Positions 42,704-54,305 of a stretch of DNA of 64,000 nt are shown piece by piece. The notes beneath the pieces were generated by a model, which did no database searches, had not been told where the DNA came from, and saw only the letters and a list, made by a program, of their open reading frames with translations. Position 1 is the stretch's first letter. Each line of letters starts with the position of its first letter. Source of the DNA: Amanita rubescens (Eukaryota > Basidiomycota > Agaricomycetes > Agaricales > Amanitaceae); contig WION01000002.1 of NCBI GenBank assembly GCA_015039365.1, forward strand, positions 992,001-1,056,000. Direction: 5' to 3'. The position numbers and the translations under genes are program-made.

Positions 42704-44214
42704 TCATGAAGGCAGTTCCTGAAGCGCTATTTTTTCTTGGACAAGGACCCGGAGGTCCTTCTGTGTTTGTGGCCGATGAGTCAGGTACGATCTCAAATTT
42801 AGCCGCCATGCCCGGACCTTTTCCCACCTCGAAGAATAATGTTCATCCTGTGCGATAGTGATCGCAGAGTTCGATATGATCGCACGAAGGCGATTCCGAG
42901 TCAAAATGGGTGCTAAAGATAGGAACGAGAGGAACACCAGCTTCAGCAGGAGCTCCGGAGAAGTTAGGAGGGATGAAATGGTCTGTGAAGTCGGCGAAGG
43001 CGTGGAGGCCACGGTTTGAAGGATATCGCCAATCTAGGAAGGTATAAGCAAAAGGAAAATGAGCGCTGACTGAACTTACTTGGCACGTGACAGCTGTCCA
43101 AGGAAGCGAACCGATGAAAGATCCTAGGAAACAGTCCGGAATGGCGACTCCGCAGACCCCGCAGGCTATGTTGATGCCCGACCACGGAATTACACCGATG
43201 AGTCGTAAGACAGATAGCCTAACCCAAGCCGAGGACTTGCCCTTGGTGCCGAATGCTTGGAGATCGGTCTCGGCATCTCCTTCCAGGGCGGCACGCGTCA
43301 TATCGAGTGCCTTGGGAAAGAAGTGCATCAAGACAGGAGCCAAAGGAGCCGACAGCATTGTTGCAAAGACTGAGCCGATTGTTGTCAGCAGTGTCAGAAG
43401 TAACGTTGCAATGGCAGGTGAGAACAGGGCGCCTGCCAATACATTCTACGAATCGCGTAATGTTTTATTATTATAATTGGTGAGAACTTGGATACATATA
43501 CTCACCCAAATGACGCTGCCAGGGATGGACCAAGCATGCTTCCATATAGCTGAGATTGCCATCACGCCTAGGACGTGTGCAAGGGGGCCTAGACCACTTT
43601 GAGAGTAACCGTGGAGTTCCCTACCCAACTGAGCTACGTCCGTAATAGTCCGCGGCCAGGCGGGGGTTATAGGTAAAGTGGACATGGAAATCAGCACGAG
43701 TGCGGTAGATGTAAGAAAGAGTAGTAGGACCATTAGGATAGGCCCATGAACCTAGAATACATGTCAGAAGATGACATGAGCAAAAAAGGCAGTGGCGTAC
43801 GGGCTGGAGTGCATGACGCCATTGAAATGGAAAACGGGAATTGGAAAGGGTGGATTCATGAACCTCTGGACCGAAAGTGGTCTTCTGAGCGGATGCGGAG
43901 AGCGGTAGGACAGGTTCATCAATGCTTGAGCGGGGCGAGGTAGGAGTTGACCAGACGCGCGCGTGCTTCGGAATGTAAAGCCAATGAAAAAACTGGGAAG
44001 TAAAGGAGGAAACCATGGAAGGATCCGGGGGAGAAGAGGGTGACTCGCAAACTGGAGAAGGAAGAGAGAGGTCGTCTGGTGGTGGTTTTGGTTGTAAGCA
44101 GGAGGTAGAACGGCGACGACCTAGTGAAGTTAAGGTGAGGCCAGAGCGGAGGGTAATAGAGGAAGCACGAGTTCTCGAATGGGCGGGAGGTTCAAGAGCC
44201 AGGCGAGGTGTCAT
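42704..44214 (-). CDS. VTT (SNARE-associated/DedA) domain membrane protein, TVP38/TMEM64-like
   Basis: Polytopic membrane protein of the VTT family, usually in the Golgi or ER. Members are phospholipid scramblases or affect vesicle traffic. A Ser/Pro-rich cytosolic N-terminus of about 170 residues is followed by a helix (ILMVLLLFLTSTALVLISM) and the VTT core. The core holds SIPGSVIWNVLAGALFSP, TLLLTLLTTIGSVFATMLS, RLIGVIPWSGINIACGVCG, and FLGSFIGSLPWTAVTC, with the G-x-x-P-W pattern of the family. A final helix (LVFLSFLSLAPILT) precedes a charged tail. Introns near 43744-43790, 43450-43500 and 43030-43085 join in frame. It follows eL36 on the same strand, 117 bp apart. Confidence 0.85.
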
Positions 44215-44331
44215 GGTCGGTCGAACGGCTTGAACGACGCGTGCGTAATCCGGCTTAGCGTCAGCCGCAACTCGCGTTCAATCTCACTCGATTTGTCATC
44301 ATTTTATAATAAGCTAACACAGCTCAGCCTC

Positions 44332-44791
44332 TTAGTGCGCCCGTCTGCTCTCCTGGATAATCATCGACAACTCCTCCAATTTACGTTTCGATCGCAATAA
44401 AGTTCCGAGCTATCCATTCTTCGTTAGTAATAATCTTTACTCCTTCTGCAAAATAGTACCCGTTTCTTAGTCAACTTTCTTGCTTTCTTATCCTGTGTGT
44501 CATCATAAATTAGTATGATCCTTCCGTATCCCGGGCCCTGAAACCCACCTTTGAGTTCCTCAATAACTCCATCACACGGCGCTCGTATGCTGAGAAGCCT
44601 GCAACCTCTCGGACAATAGATCGAACGAATTTCGTCTTGGTCGATGTTATACCCTTCCGCTGACTGGGACGTGCTTTTTTCGGAATCGGTGTCGTAGGGT
44701 GGCCATGGTTCATTCCAGGACGGAGATCTAAAGCGCCTATTAGATATTCACGTAATTCCAAATCTCGACAGAACTCACTTGTGCGGACCAT
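44332..44791 (-). CDS. RPL36: 60S ribosomal protein eL36
   Basis: Large-subunit ribosomal protein eL36. Four exons join in frame: MVRT, then [57 protein letters not shown], then [11 protein letters not shown], then [18 protein letters not shown] and the end QESRRAH. This covers the full normal length of about 100 residues. The first exon holds only the start codon and three further codons. The ATG lies at 44791 and CK2 beta lies 153 bp upstream on the same strand. Confidence 0.95.
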
Positions 44792-44944
44792 TTTGATGTT
44801 CTTGCTCGTCGTTGTCGTTTAACTTTTAACGGCTGTCTTGCGCTAAGAAGGAAAGTCACGTGTCGCAGACGAACTGGTGGCTTCACTATAGCTATACAGT
44901 TCCATTCACACGATCCAATCTGTTATCTAATCAGTTGATTTCAC

Positions 44945-46482
44945 CTATGCATCTACCACTACTTCTCGGCGTGTATTCCAATGCTCCGACCCTCCCACTC
45001 GCGAATAAGGCAGTATAGAGTTCCTCATCAGTAACCCAAGGCCAGCCTGTGTTGCCGTGGAGAATGGGTGACCTCGCCGCAGTCCTACCGAGCGCGAATC
45101 TTCGGGCGGTGCCTCTTCCTCCTCTTCCTCCTCCTCTTCATCATCATCTCCGTCCGCCACATCCTAATGAATCGTTAGACGAGTTTCAAGTGATCACAAG
45201 AATGTACCAACAGGATCGAAATCTTCCATCTGTTTGTCTTCATCCTCGAGTTCCTCTTCATCTTCACCATAGTCGTCATCTTCATCATCGAGCCAATGTC
45301 CTCTCCAATCAACCTGATCCAGTTCGGCTGGACTTTCGGGTCGCAGCCGCAACCATTGCATACGTGGTCCACTCTTTGCCCTTTCGCTCACCTTGAAACC
45401 ATATATTCGAGACACATAGACGTATCCAGATGCCCGTTTCTGTCCTCCATATGGATTCGGATTCTCAAAGGGCGTTTGTCGGGATCCTTGCGAATTGTTG
45501 CTGGACCCGCTCCTCGGCGATAGCGACGAGCCTCCTGAAGAAGGTGGCTTCCAGTATGGCGCCGGAGCCAATTCGCGATAGGTTTGGAAGAATAAATGGG
45601 CAAATGTAGTACCAAAAAACGCGCCTATATTGTAAAAATATAATTATGCATGATGTCATTATCGCGAATCGAGATAACTCACCATCGACACCTTGGTATC
45701 GGCTGCTAGGTGGGACGTATATATCGTTGCAATTCGGGCAGTAAAGCTTCACGGTATCGAGACCTGGGGTGTCCGAGCGTCCACATGGCACGACATTGCA
45801 GCCGTCGCAGTATACCCGAGGGCAAGACCCAAACACGCCCGTTTCATACTTCTCTAGCTATCTCGGGGAAGCGATCAGATTCATCGGCGCGACTAGTGCG
45901 TCAACTGACCATCGCTTGCAAACCCATTCGCGTCAGAATGTATCTTTGGTGTACTAGTCCGTATAACATTTCGGCCGACGACTCAACGATCGAGACGTCG
46001 GGAATTTTCCCCGCTTCTTCGTCTACGAAAAGTGTCGGAAAAGGAAGTAACTAAGTAGATGTATCGGGGGACACACCTGGTTCAACGTCAAGCACCATCT
46101 CCATCGCCTCCTTCCAGAACGGCACCATGGTATTCAAGCCCGTCAAGTTAAAGTCATCCTCGATGAAATCTTCCGTGACCTCGCAGAAATATTCGTGGCC
46201 AGGTAGCGAACAAAACCAACTGATCCATGTGAGAGTCGATGTAGGGGTTGATGAAGCTAGAGAAATCTGAACATGACGCGAGTAGACATGGCGTGAGCAC
46301 TTACTGTAGCCCTCTTCCTGTTCTTCAGCTTCTTCCATTAATTCGTCACCTTCTATCGTACCATCGGCAATATCTTCCCGTTCTAGCATGCCTTGAGATG
46401 GCTGCTGACAGCGAGATGGAGGCTGATGGACGGACATTGCTCCGTCTGGTATGAACGTGCAACTTTCCAACTCCGACAACAT
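44945..46482 (-). CDS. CKB1: Casein kinase II regulatory (beta) subunit
   Basis: Beta subunit of protein kinase CK2; it dimerises through a zinc ribbon and docks the catalytic subunits. Conserved parts are [44 protein letters not shown], and the zinc-ribbon cysteines in [17 protein letters not shown] and VKLYCPNC. Also present are [20 protein letters not shown] and the C-terminal [18 protein letters not shown] long acidic tail (Glu/Asp runs, about 44990-45350) and an acidic N-terminal insertion ([11 protein letters not shown]) are extra to yeast Ckb1/Ckb2. The ATG at 46482 was chosen over one at 46536, which would overlap the end of FEX1. The FEX1 stop lies only 19 bp upstream. Confidence 0.93.
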
Positions 46483-46501
46483 CGTAATCCCTGAGTATAG
46501 T

Positions 46502-47705
46502 CTAAAGGAAATTACATTCCCTCTCTTTTTGTACATGCCCAGCCCAAAACGCTGGGCCCAAGATTACAAGTAGTACCAGCTGAGATACTCCCCAACTCAG
46601 AAGCGCGTATATAAAGCTGCGCCAACCACCAAGTTCGTACAACTCTGCTATAAAAGTGCTGACCGTAGTTAGACAGCCGCAGTAACCATCAATGAGCCCT
46701 TCCATAATAGTGCAGGCATTGGGGGATAGTGGGTCGGCCGACTTGTTTTGTAAGACGTGGAAGATTCCTATTAGTGCGGTGCCAAGAACGTTGGCCGTAA
46801 ATGTTCCGAGTGGAAAGGCTTTTAAGCGAAGGTTCAGCCAAATCGCGAGAAGATATCGTGTGAGTGCTCCGGGATAGGAGAAGAGAAGCGCAGCGGTCGC
46901 CTGACTTCGAAACCGAGGAGACATTAAAAAATATGCAGGAAAGGCACCTGCATATGTCAACACCGACAGGATTACCAGCGTGTGTCGGACAATACGCGGA
47001 GGTGCTCGCGTAAGTTTGGGTAATCGAAAGGTCGTAAGTAGGAGTGACATTGTGTAGTGGCCGAACAGCAGCGCCGCCGTGGATATTGACAATGTATAAA
47101 CGGTCAAACCGATGCCATCTACTGCCTTGTTGGCTGTTAAAGAAATTCGGAAACATCGTAGCATCACTTACATTTCGTAGGCGTCCGCGCCTGTTGTTAT
47201 CTGCATTAACCCAAGCAATCCACACCTCGTATTGCCAAGTAGAGAATGTAGTTACGGAGCCACAGAAGCCTGAAAACATGATTGAGTGAAGGTGCTATCG
47301 AGAAGTAGTGTCCTCAACCTGTTGTCAGCGCTGTGTAAAGTGGGCTGTAACTGTCATGGCGTCAACAATGCCGTTGCACGAAATAGGAGGCGATTGGCGT
47401 ACAATTGGCCGATGGGACGTTTGATACGGAGGGCCATGCCCATGACAAGGCAACCAACCGCCTGGGCATACGCCAGAGGGAATATACTTGCTCCATCATA
47501 CGTCGCCAGTGCCGTCAGACCCAACCGCGTCAAGGTACCAAATACCGCCGCCGGCATGAATTAAAGCCAGGACGGGGATGGAGAGCGGCGCGTATACTTT
47601 CGCCTTTGGTATGCCTTCATGTTCATCAGGGGGCCTTTCTAGTGTTTCTGTGGATCCGACGGTATGCCTAGCATAAATGTCATGATTGGCCGTGGAGACC
47701 TGCAT
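46502..47705 (-). CDS. FEX1: Fluoride export protein FEX1 (fused double CrcB)
   Basis: Fluoride exporter of the plasma membrane; in eukaryotes two CrcB halves are fused in one chain. The first half has [20 protein letters not shown] and [17 protein letters not shown]. The second half has [17 protein letters not shown] and [17 protein letters not shown], with the T-T-x-S-T pore motif in both. About eight hydrophobic helices are visible. At 47557-47567 the frame changes between [10 protein letters not shown] and MPAAVFGTL without any GT-AG intron; one extra base in the TTTAATTC run is the simplest reason. The stop at 46502 is 19 bp from the downstream CK2 beta start, so the transcripts probably overlap. 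Confidence 0.92.
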
Positions 47706-47885
47706 GAGAGGCGTCGTGAGTTTGACACGACAATTCGTTGGAGAAGGTTTTATTTGAGCAGATGAAGTGATGTCAAGCGAACATCATCAGTAGCACCACT
47801 TAGTGCTTTAGGTAGCGTTTACATTTACGTAGTGCCAATTCTTATTTCCCGCAGCACCTTTCCCTGCAGGCACAGCCATCTGGTT

Positions 47886-49171
47886 ATGACGCTCCCGCTC
47901 ATAATTTTAGCTACTGTCTTTGTTATACTCACGACTATCATGGTTATCCCACTGTTCTCCAAGTCAAAATGGGATCCAAAGGGAAAGGTATTTCGATTGG
48001 AATATATCATTTTATAGTTCTGAACCATGTCCAGCATTGCTATGTTACAGGAGGCTCTACTGGTCTTGGCCTTGAGCTTGCCAAACAACTCACTGCACGA
48101 GGAGCCCATGTGTCTATTGTTGCCCGAAACAAGGAGAGACTGGAAAGGGCTCTCGAGGACTTGGAGGCATGTCACACGATTATTTATGGCTAGGATTTCA
48201 TGTTTAGTTTTGCAGAAATCCCGTCTGTCTTCCGAGCAGAAACTGAAGGCTTACTCGTATTCCCTTACGGACTTGGCGGCATCAACTGCTGCTCTTCAGG
48301 CGGCCTCAGACGAACATGGAGGCAAGTGTCCGGACGCAGTTTTTCTCTGCGCCGGAGCTTCCCGGCCGAGTTTCTTCATTGAGGAAAACGAGGACACCCT
48401 TAGACGCGGGATGGATAATGCTTATTGGGTGCAAGCTTTTTCTGCGCTAGTCAGTCATCTTCTCCTTTCTTTTCAATTACTAGACCTCACTATCAATGTA
48501 GGCAGCCGTGAAGAAAATGGTCAAAGACGGCGTTCGGGGAAAGATCGTGTTTGTCTCCTCGCTATTGGGATATATGTCTATCGTTGGGTATTCTTCATAT
48601 TCCCCCGGAAAACACGCTCTACGAGGTAATCTGATGTTTTCGTTTACTGACATCGCTGCTCACCTTCGTGCAAGGGTTGGCGGAAACACTTCGTTCGGAA
48701 CTGTTACTTTATTCTATCTCTGTTCATATATTCTTCCCTGGAACCATTTATACCCCTGGATATGTCGAGGAAAATAAAACGAAACCAAAAATCACCCTCA
48801 AGATCGAGGAGACCGATGATGGCTTGAAACCAGATCAGTGTGCGCAGGCGCTTTTGCGAGGTACGTGAGAGGAGCATTCCTGTGGGGCACAGGTTGACCC
48901 TTTCTGTCTAGGTGTTGAGAGTGGCCAATTCCACATTGTTGGTGATCTTATAGGGAATATTTTCCGCTCGTCGACGCGGGGATCGACCCCCTACAATAAT
49001 GTTTTCTTGGATTCCTTCTATTCGTTGATTGGTTTGGTAAGTGACCATGTTTGGAATGCTCAATTATTGTTCAACTCTGGTCAGATTGGATTGCCTATCT
49101 GGCGCCGGAGCGTTGATTCGACGGTAGTAAAACACCGAGAAGAACATACCCGCTACCTTGCTGATAAATAG
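47886..49171 (+). CDS. TSC10: 3-ketosphinganine reductase (TSC10/KDSR)
   Basis: SDR enzyme that reduces 3-ketosphinganine to sphinganine on the ER, the second step of sphingolipid synthesis. An N-terminal membrane segment (LPLIILATVFVILTTIMVIP) precedes the cofactor motif CYVTGGSTGLGLELAKQL. The chain continues with FLCAGASRPSFFIEENE, KIVFVSSLLGYMSIVGYSSY with the Tyr-x-x-x-Lys pair in SYSPGKHALRG, and LAETLRSELLLY. C-terminal parts are FFPGTIYTPGYVEENKTKP and FYSLIGLIGLPIWRRSV, the last across an intron. Five or more introns of about 45-60 bp join in frame. Pathway partner LAG1 lies at the left end of the window. Confidence 0.92.
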
Positions 49172-49601
49172 TAGTATCATATCTGATAATGTAATTACGG
49201 TCAGGTTTTTTTTAATACTAGCGTAATAGTTATGTTGGATAGTAGCGAAGCTCCATGTTAGTGGAATTTGTAGCAGAAGCATTATAACTATCATAGACCA
49301 GTGTTCTTGGTTCTCTCCATTAGGCAATAGACAGCATGTAGAAGCGCAGCCAGCCTTGGTTTAAGATGAACCGTATGTAAGATGGGAAAGGCATAATCCA
49401 GCTTGATTGGTTTTATAATTTACAATTTAGGGCAGGCGTTTGTTCCGGAAGCTATCAGTGTCACTTGCGCCGCTGCGCGAATGAATGGTTTGACGCGGAC
49501 ACTTATGGAAGTTGACTTTGAACTAGATTCCTTCTCATTTAACCTATCCGGCTCTAATATATATCCCAATACTCGTCACCCACTGTCAGCGAAGCTCTGG
49601 A
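49172..49601. other. Intergenic region
   Basis: 430 bp between two plus-strand genes. AT-rich, no supportable exon on either strand. Confidence 0.5.
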
Positions 49602-50160
49602 ATGCCGCCAGATTCCGCCATTCCTGACTTCTATTACTATTGCTTCGCGATCTATGAACCCTCCTTGACCGTAACGGGCTTCATCGGTGCCTGGATGGAT
49701 CCTAAGGGGGTAGGCCGCTTCAGCATTTTCATAATCTCACAACTATCTTACGATAATCCAGGCTCATGATGCGCAAGCACCATGGCTAACTTCGCCCCCT
49801 CCTCCAGAATTGCCAAATGCAACGCTGGTTACGATGGTACAGCTCGCTCACGTTTGCGCTCTGCTCGGAGTTGTCAATTACTCCGTATTATCCGTGGCAA
49901 GGAATTATCTTCAAAATAACCTGTTCCTTCAGGAGAAAGTGGTCTCCGCATTGTTGACCCCGTTGCTGTTCGGAGACGTGTTTCATTTATATTTGACTCT
50001 ATGGGCACTGGGGGATCAAAGGTGGAATTTGGCCACTTGGACACCGATGCTTTGGATAACAGTGATCGTGGGCATTACGTTGTTAATCCCTCGGATTACT
50101 TGGCACTTGGGCATCGGACGCTATGTACACAAATGGCATAAGAAGAACGGACTAAAATAG
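49602..50160 (+). CDS. Fungal DUF7704-type membrane protein
   Basis: Small four-helix membrane protein of unknown function. Exon 1 (49602-49709) gives MPPDSAIPDFYYYCFAIYEP and TVTGFIGAWMDPKG; exon 2 (49762-50160) gives AHDAQAPWLTSPPPPELP, VTMVQLAHVCALLGVVNYSV, EKVVSALLTPLLFGDVFHLY, and WTPMLWITVIVGITLLIPRI. The pattern (F-Y-x-Y-x-F-x-x-Y-E-P near the start, then a D-x-x-x-A-P-W and helices ending in R-x-x-W) is that of the DUF7704 family abundant in mushrooms. The tail is basic (HKWHKKNGLK). Function unknown. Confidence 0.8.
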
Positions 50161-50263
50161 TCGGACCGTGAGCCTATCATGCATTAATCTCCTGTTCTAA
50201 TGCTGAATTTCTTCCAGGGAACAGTATTAAACTTAAAATATATATTTGCCATTCGTTGCTACC

Positions 50264-53118
50264 TCAGAAAGGTGTATTTACTATAGATGACCTGCTATGT
50301 AAACGTGGCGCAAGTGACTTGCGTGTCGGTTTCTTCAGCTGCTTCTTGTTTATCGCTAACACGTTGTTCTGTAGAGCAACAACCTAAAAAACTTTTTTAA
50401 GTCGGGTAAATGGACATCATAAGAACATCTCACAATTTCCTTGTCGTCCCCAAATTTGAAGTTATCTTGAACAACGTCGTCTTCATATTTCTTGATTTCA
50501 TACTTGTCCAGGAATCCTTTCTTCACTTTGGCAAAGTCCCATGCAACGACATATGGACCGGTGGATGTGACGATAGCACTCTCAGCTTGACCGCCCTGGT
50601 TGAACCTAATCCACAGATCGTTAGTTGGACGTGAGTGACAGTTATCATACTCACCTAGCTGGCGTAAATGATACATAATTTCCCATATACGCAACGTGCT
50701 CATTCTTAAGCTGTAACCTCCGTGGCGTCGGTTTAGCAGTTGCTGGGAAGCTGCGATCAAAGCCCAAGGAACCTTCATAACGGCCTTGGTCAATCACGGT
50801 GTTAATGAGCAAAAGGTAGGTCTTGGTTGTGGCTACAATCCATTGACCATCTGCGGTGACATCGATTCCGGTAATGGGATCACCCAAGGGTGGCAAGGCA
50901 GTCTTTGCGATCTTCCCGAGGGAATCATACAGCCTTATATCTCCCTTTTCGCTAGCAACTGCTAGTTTGCCCGTTTCCGTTGTAGCGATCCCGGAGAACT
51001 TATTTTTGCTAACATACTGCTTGAACTGGCTTTCTACGAGCTTCGTTCCGGGAAGTCGCGGGTCAATACGGAAGAGGGCATTGTGGGAGACACCGATGAT
51101 AGTCTGCTCGCGAGTCGTCTGCGCGTATTTGTTGTCGGGAGCAATGTGGTTAACGGTGACATCTTCATGTACTTTCCACTCCTCGATGACTTTGGCACGC
51201 TCTATGTCCAAATTGAATAATGAATTGGGATCAGATGGATTCATTAGGATCATCTTTGTATCTTGGTCATGGAGCATCACCTGTGAGAGTATTGAGCTAA
51301 TAGAAGCACCGTCGTTAATTATCAACTCACATTCTTTGGCTTGAAAGATTTCCCTTTGAGTGTCGATATTTTGGCCATGGTTGAGAGATACTTGGCTTCG
51401 TGATCTGCCGAATGGTCAAAGACACCAATCTTATCTCCTCGAACGACGTAAGAGCGATCGCCTTTATATCCGACCATCAATTGCGAGTTGTGATCGCTAT
51501 TGGCGAGAGCCGAAGCCGAAATATCTTCCTCTGCATCCTCTTCGGAATCACTAAACTCTTTACACCGTCACGCCTGAATCAGTGATCTGATGATATGTGT
51601 AAAAATTAAACTACCTTCGGGATCTAATTCTGATGAAACCTCTTCTTCCTCGTCTTCCTCTTCGTCCGCATCTTTCATTTCAACATCCTCATTTGCGCTG
51701 AGAACGTATTTGCGTTCATCGGCCTAAAACCCGTGAGCACTGAAATCCTCACTTGATTATAGACTTATCACACCTTCGCCTTTCGCCACTCATCCTGATG
51801 TAAATGTTCCCATAAAGACTGAGAAAATATGTCCATCATCCTTTGATAGTCATTCTGATCGGAAAAATGCAGAAGACAGCTTTGCGATGTATTGTCATCG
51901 GCAAAATGGTTCCAAGTCAATGAAAGCATTTTTTGGGACCAGCGAGGATTCATATCCGACGTTATCTGATGCGCAAGAATACTCCCTTTGCCCTTCTTGA
52001 CGACAAGCCAATATTCAAAGTTGGAAGCCTCTATTTGAATTACTTCTCCAGTGATGGGACCTTGAGGCAGGAAACCTTGAATGGGATCCCAATAGTACAA
52101 CTCTGCCTGGTGCGTGGAAATGACTTGATGAGGAGGTAGTTGCGGGGTATGTTGGATGTCTTCCATTGATTCTGCTTCTTCATCAGTCTTCCTGCGCGGG
52201 AACTGCAGGGAGGAGGAGCTTCTGGCTCTGGAGTTGCATCAGGAACGTTTGACCGTTTCGGCACCTTCTTTCTTGACGCAGGATTTTGGTTTTGGGGGAG
52301 GGCTAACCATCGTATTAAACCAGGCTTAAACATGCTAGAATTAAAGTGACATACCGATAGATAAAATCTTCCAAATCTTTATCCCGCGTGTTCTCCGCGC
52401 TTCGTTTGTGCTTACGTTCGTACATTGCGCGATACATGCAGGTCTCGAAGAACGCTCTGGTGGGTTCATTCGTGCCCGTTGCGACGTATTCATAGAATTC
52501 ATCTACATCACCCTCGAGATCGCGCCATATGAAAGTGGGTTCGCCGTCAAGCTGTCCAGTACGAAATTCGAGTTCTTCGCCAATTAAGAAAACTCGCTCT
52601 TCGTCGGCTAATAACTCCTTTAATCAACCAGGATAAAGGTATTGAATTGCATGACGCACTTTCATCCTCATCTTCAAGTAACTCCTGGTCACCTTCCTCG
52701 AGTACTCTGGTTATGACAAGTTGAAAGTTATGGTCCATTGATGGCACGCGCCGAATCGTTGCCATTGCATCGTTGTAGCTGTGTGATGTGAGGACTTTCA
52801 CCCAATCTAATGACAAGACAATTCATACATGCACTCGCGAGATGAACGAATATTTCCAGGCCGCACAAGGTACAGTTGGCCTGATCGCGGTTCCTTCGTG
52901 AGACATTCAGAGCGTACAGTGCGCTGAGACTCACCGGTTGAGATTTTCACGACTTCAGCAGCATTAGGATCCTCTGATGTTGTAATGTCAAGAGTAATAT
53001 ATGAAAGAGATAATCTGGACACCAACGCCACACTCGTCCGATAACTGAAGCTAAAGAGTGAGCAGCATGTCTCGAAGGTGTAGTTTCTGAGACACTGACG
53101 GCTTCTAAAGATATTCAT
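50264..53118 (-). CDS. VID27: VID27-like protein
   Basis: Cytosolic protein named for vacuole import and degradation in yeast; the function is poorly known. The N-terminus is split over tiny exons: MNIFRSLIGRVWQDPN, AAEVVKISTGQLYLVRPGNI, then NFQLVITRVLEEGDQELLED. The centre has FIWRDLEGDVDEFYEYVATG, FFETCMYRAMYERKHKR, an acidic run, and SQNDYQRMMDIFSQSLWEHL-type sequence. The C-terminal propeller includes TREQTIIGVSHNALFRIDPR, NKFSGIATTETGKLAVASEK, GDPITGIDVTADGQWIVATT, and FKFGDDKEIVVALQNNV. Downstream of the last intron the tail is KPTRKSLAPRL, as in homologues. About fourteen exons were followed without a frame break. Confidence 0.9.
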
Positions 53119-53228
53119 ATGTTCAAGATGGGACAGAAGTGAAGCGAACAATAGGAAGCCAAGGTGTCATTATCTCCTGAGTGATTCACGACGTGACGGC
53201 GCGTCACGCGCTGCCAATCCTCAACGCG

Positions 53229-53612
53229 ATGAACACGCCTGAGCGCAACGGTTCGTTCGCTTACTCTTTTCGAGACTGATATCGCTGACGCCAACCAAGG
53301 ATTCGACCCCTTCGACACCCACGTCTGGTATCAGAGCTCGAAATTCGACAGGTGATGTACGTTTGAGAATGACTTCATTCCATTTTCCAACTGACTCTTT
53401 AGCCCGGAAACAATGCGTCGCCCACGTCTACATATTCAGAAAGTACAGAAACAGCATTCAGATTGAATGATCGATCAGCTCTCCATGCTGTCCTCGCGAC
53501 ACCTCTCACTCCACCTGCCCGGAAAGTCGTTATGCGCTCTGATCCCTCGCTTCTGACTTGCTTCGACCCTGCGGACAAGGAGTTGTATGATTTATGGGTA
53601 CCTCGTAGATAG
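53229..53612 (+). CDS. Small conserved-looking protein, 5' end uncertain
   Basis: A plus-strand exon ends TPLTPPARKVVMRSDPSLL, CFDPADKELYDLWVPRR, with the stop at 53612. Upstream, an intron (GTGATG...TATTCAG) joins it to KDSTPSTPTSGIRARNST. The region before that has an open stretch LLFSRLISLTPT, but I could not find a clean start; ATG 53229 is a guess and is not in the same frame without another splice. The C-terminal block looks like a conserved functional motif. It is divergent from VID27 (110 bp) and convergent with the SNM1-like gene (36 bp between stops). I do not recognise the family. Confidence 0.45.
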
Positions 53613-53648
53613 ATGCAAGGCCACTACATAATGTTTTGGCATACCTGT

Positions 53649-54189
53649 TCATAAATCTTTGAGAAAGGCAGCTAAACCACTTGCCGTGTTCGAATCGGTG
53701 CTTCGATTTGCTTCATTTTTCTTCTTGTTTCGAGAAAGTAATTCCTGCAGGCCTGCTCGCTGCTTTCCTCCCTGACGATGGCGTTGCGGACCGGGTGGAG
53801 GCGTTGGCCGCACGTTGATAGGGTGTGAAGAAGGTTGCGCAGGTGAGGGTGCCGGCACGGAGTTCGTGGGAGGGGGTTCAACGTGCTCTCGATTTTCGCG
53901 GGATAACTTAACAACGGATGTCTTCCGGCAAACTAGACAAAGGCGACGTAGTACACTTTGTGATTTGTTGTCTTTGTTACCGTCTTTTGTTTGACGGATA
54001 ACACGGATCTCGCTTGAGCCGTCAAAAAGATATGTGCCACACTTGGGACACGAGTCTGGGAATGAGCATGATGGTGATAAGAGACGCGCACGCTGAGACA
54101 TATCGTGCAGCTAGACCTGGTGCGACGCTGAGGACGGCGAAGGGTGCAGCGCGGCGAAAGGCGACAGTGGACGGATCCAAGTCATCCAT
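53649..54189 (-). CDS. Rpr2/SNM1-type RNase P/MRP zinc-ribbon protein
   Basis: Protein with the Rpr2/Rpp21/Snm1 zinc ribbon: SCPKCGTYLFDGSSEIRV and RRLCLVCRKTSVVKL give two C-x-x-C pairs. Yeast members are subunits of RNase P or RNase MRP, which process tRNA and rRNA. The leader is MDDLDPSTVAFRRAAPFAVL and APGLAARYV, and this joins SQRARLLSPSCSFPD only if one base is added near 54096-54102, so the frame is broken there. The C-terminal third is Pro/Gln/Arg-rich with basic patches and ends SGLAAFLKDL. Starting at the ATG in the second frame (54101) would remove the conserved leader, which I think is wrong. Snm1 is the more likely sense. Confidence 0.6.
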
Positions 54190-54305
54190 TGTGTTACCAG
54201 AAAAGGCAATCGTTGTGGCGAAGGTCATTGTTATCAAGTTCGACAAATGCCGCGCTGCTCATTTATACGCCACGCACCGAACGCACCTTCTCCTCTATAT
54301 CTCCC

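Noticed and set aside
46482..46536. Start of CK2 beta at 46536
   Set aside because: It would overlap the end of FEX1, and the extra residues do not resemble CK2 beta.
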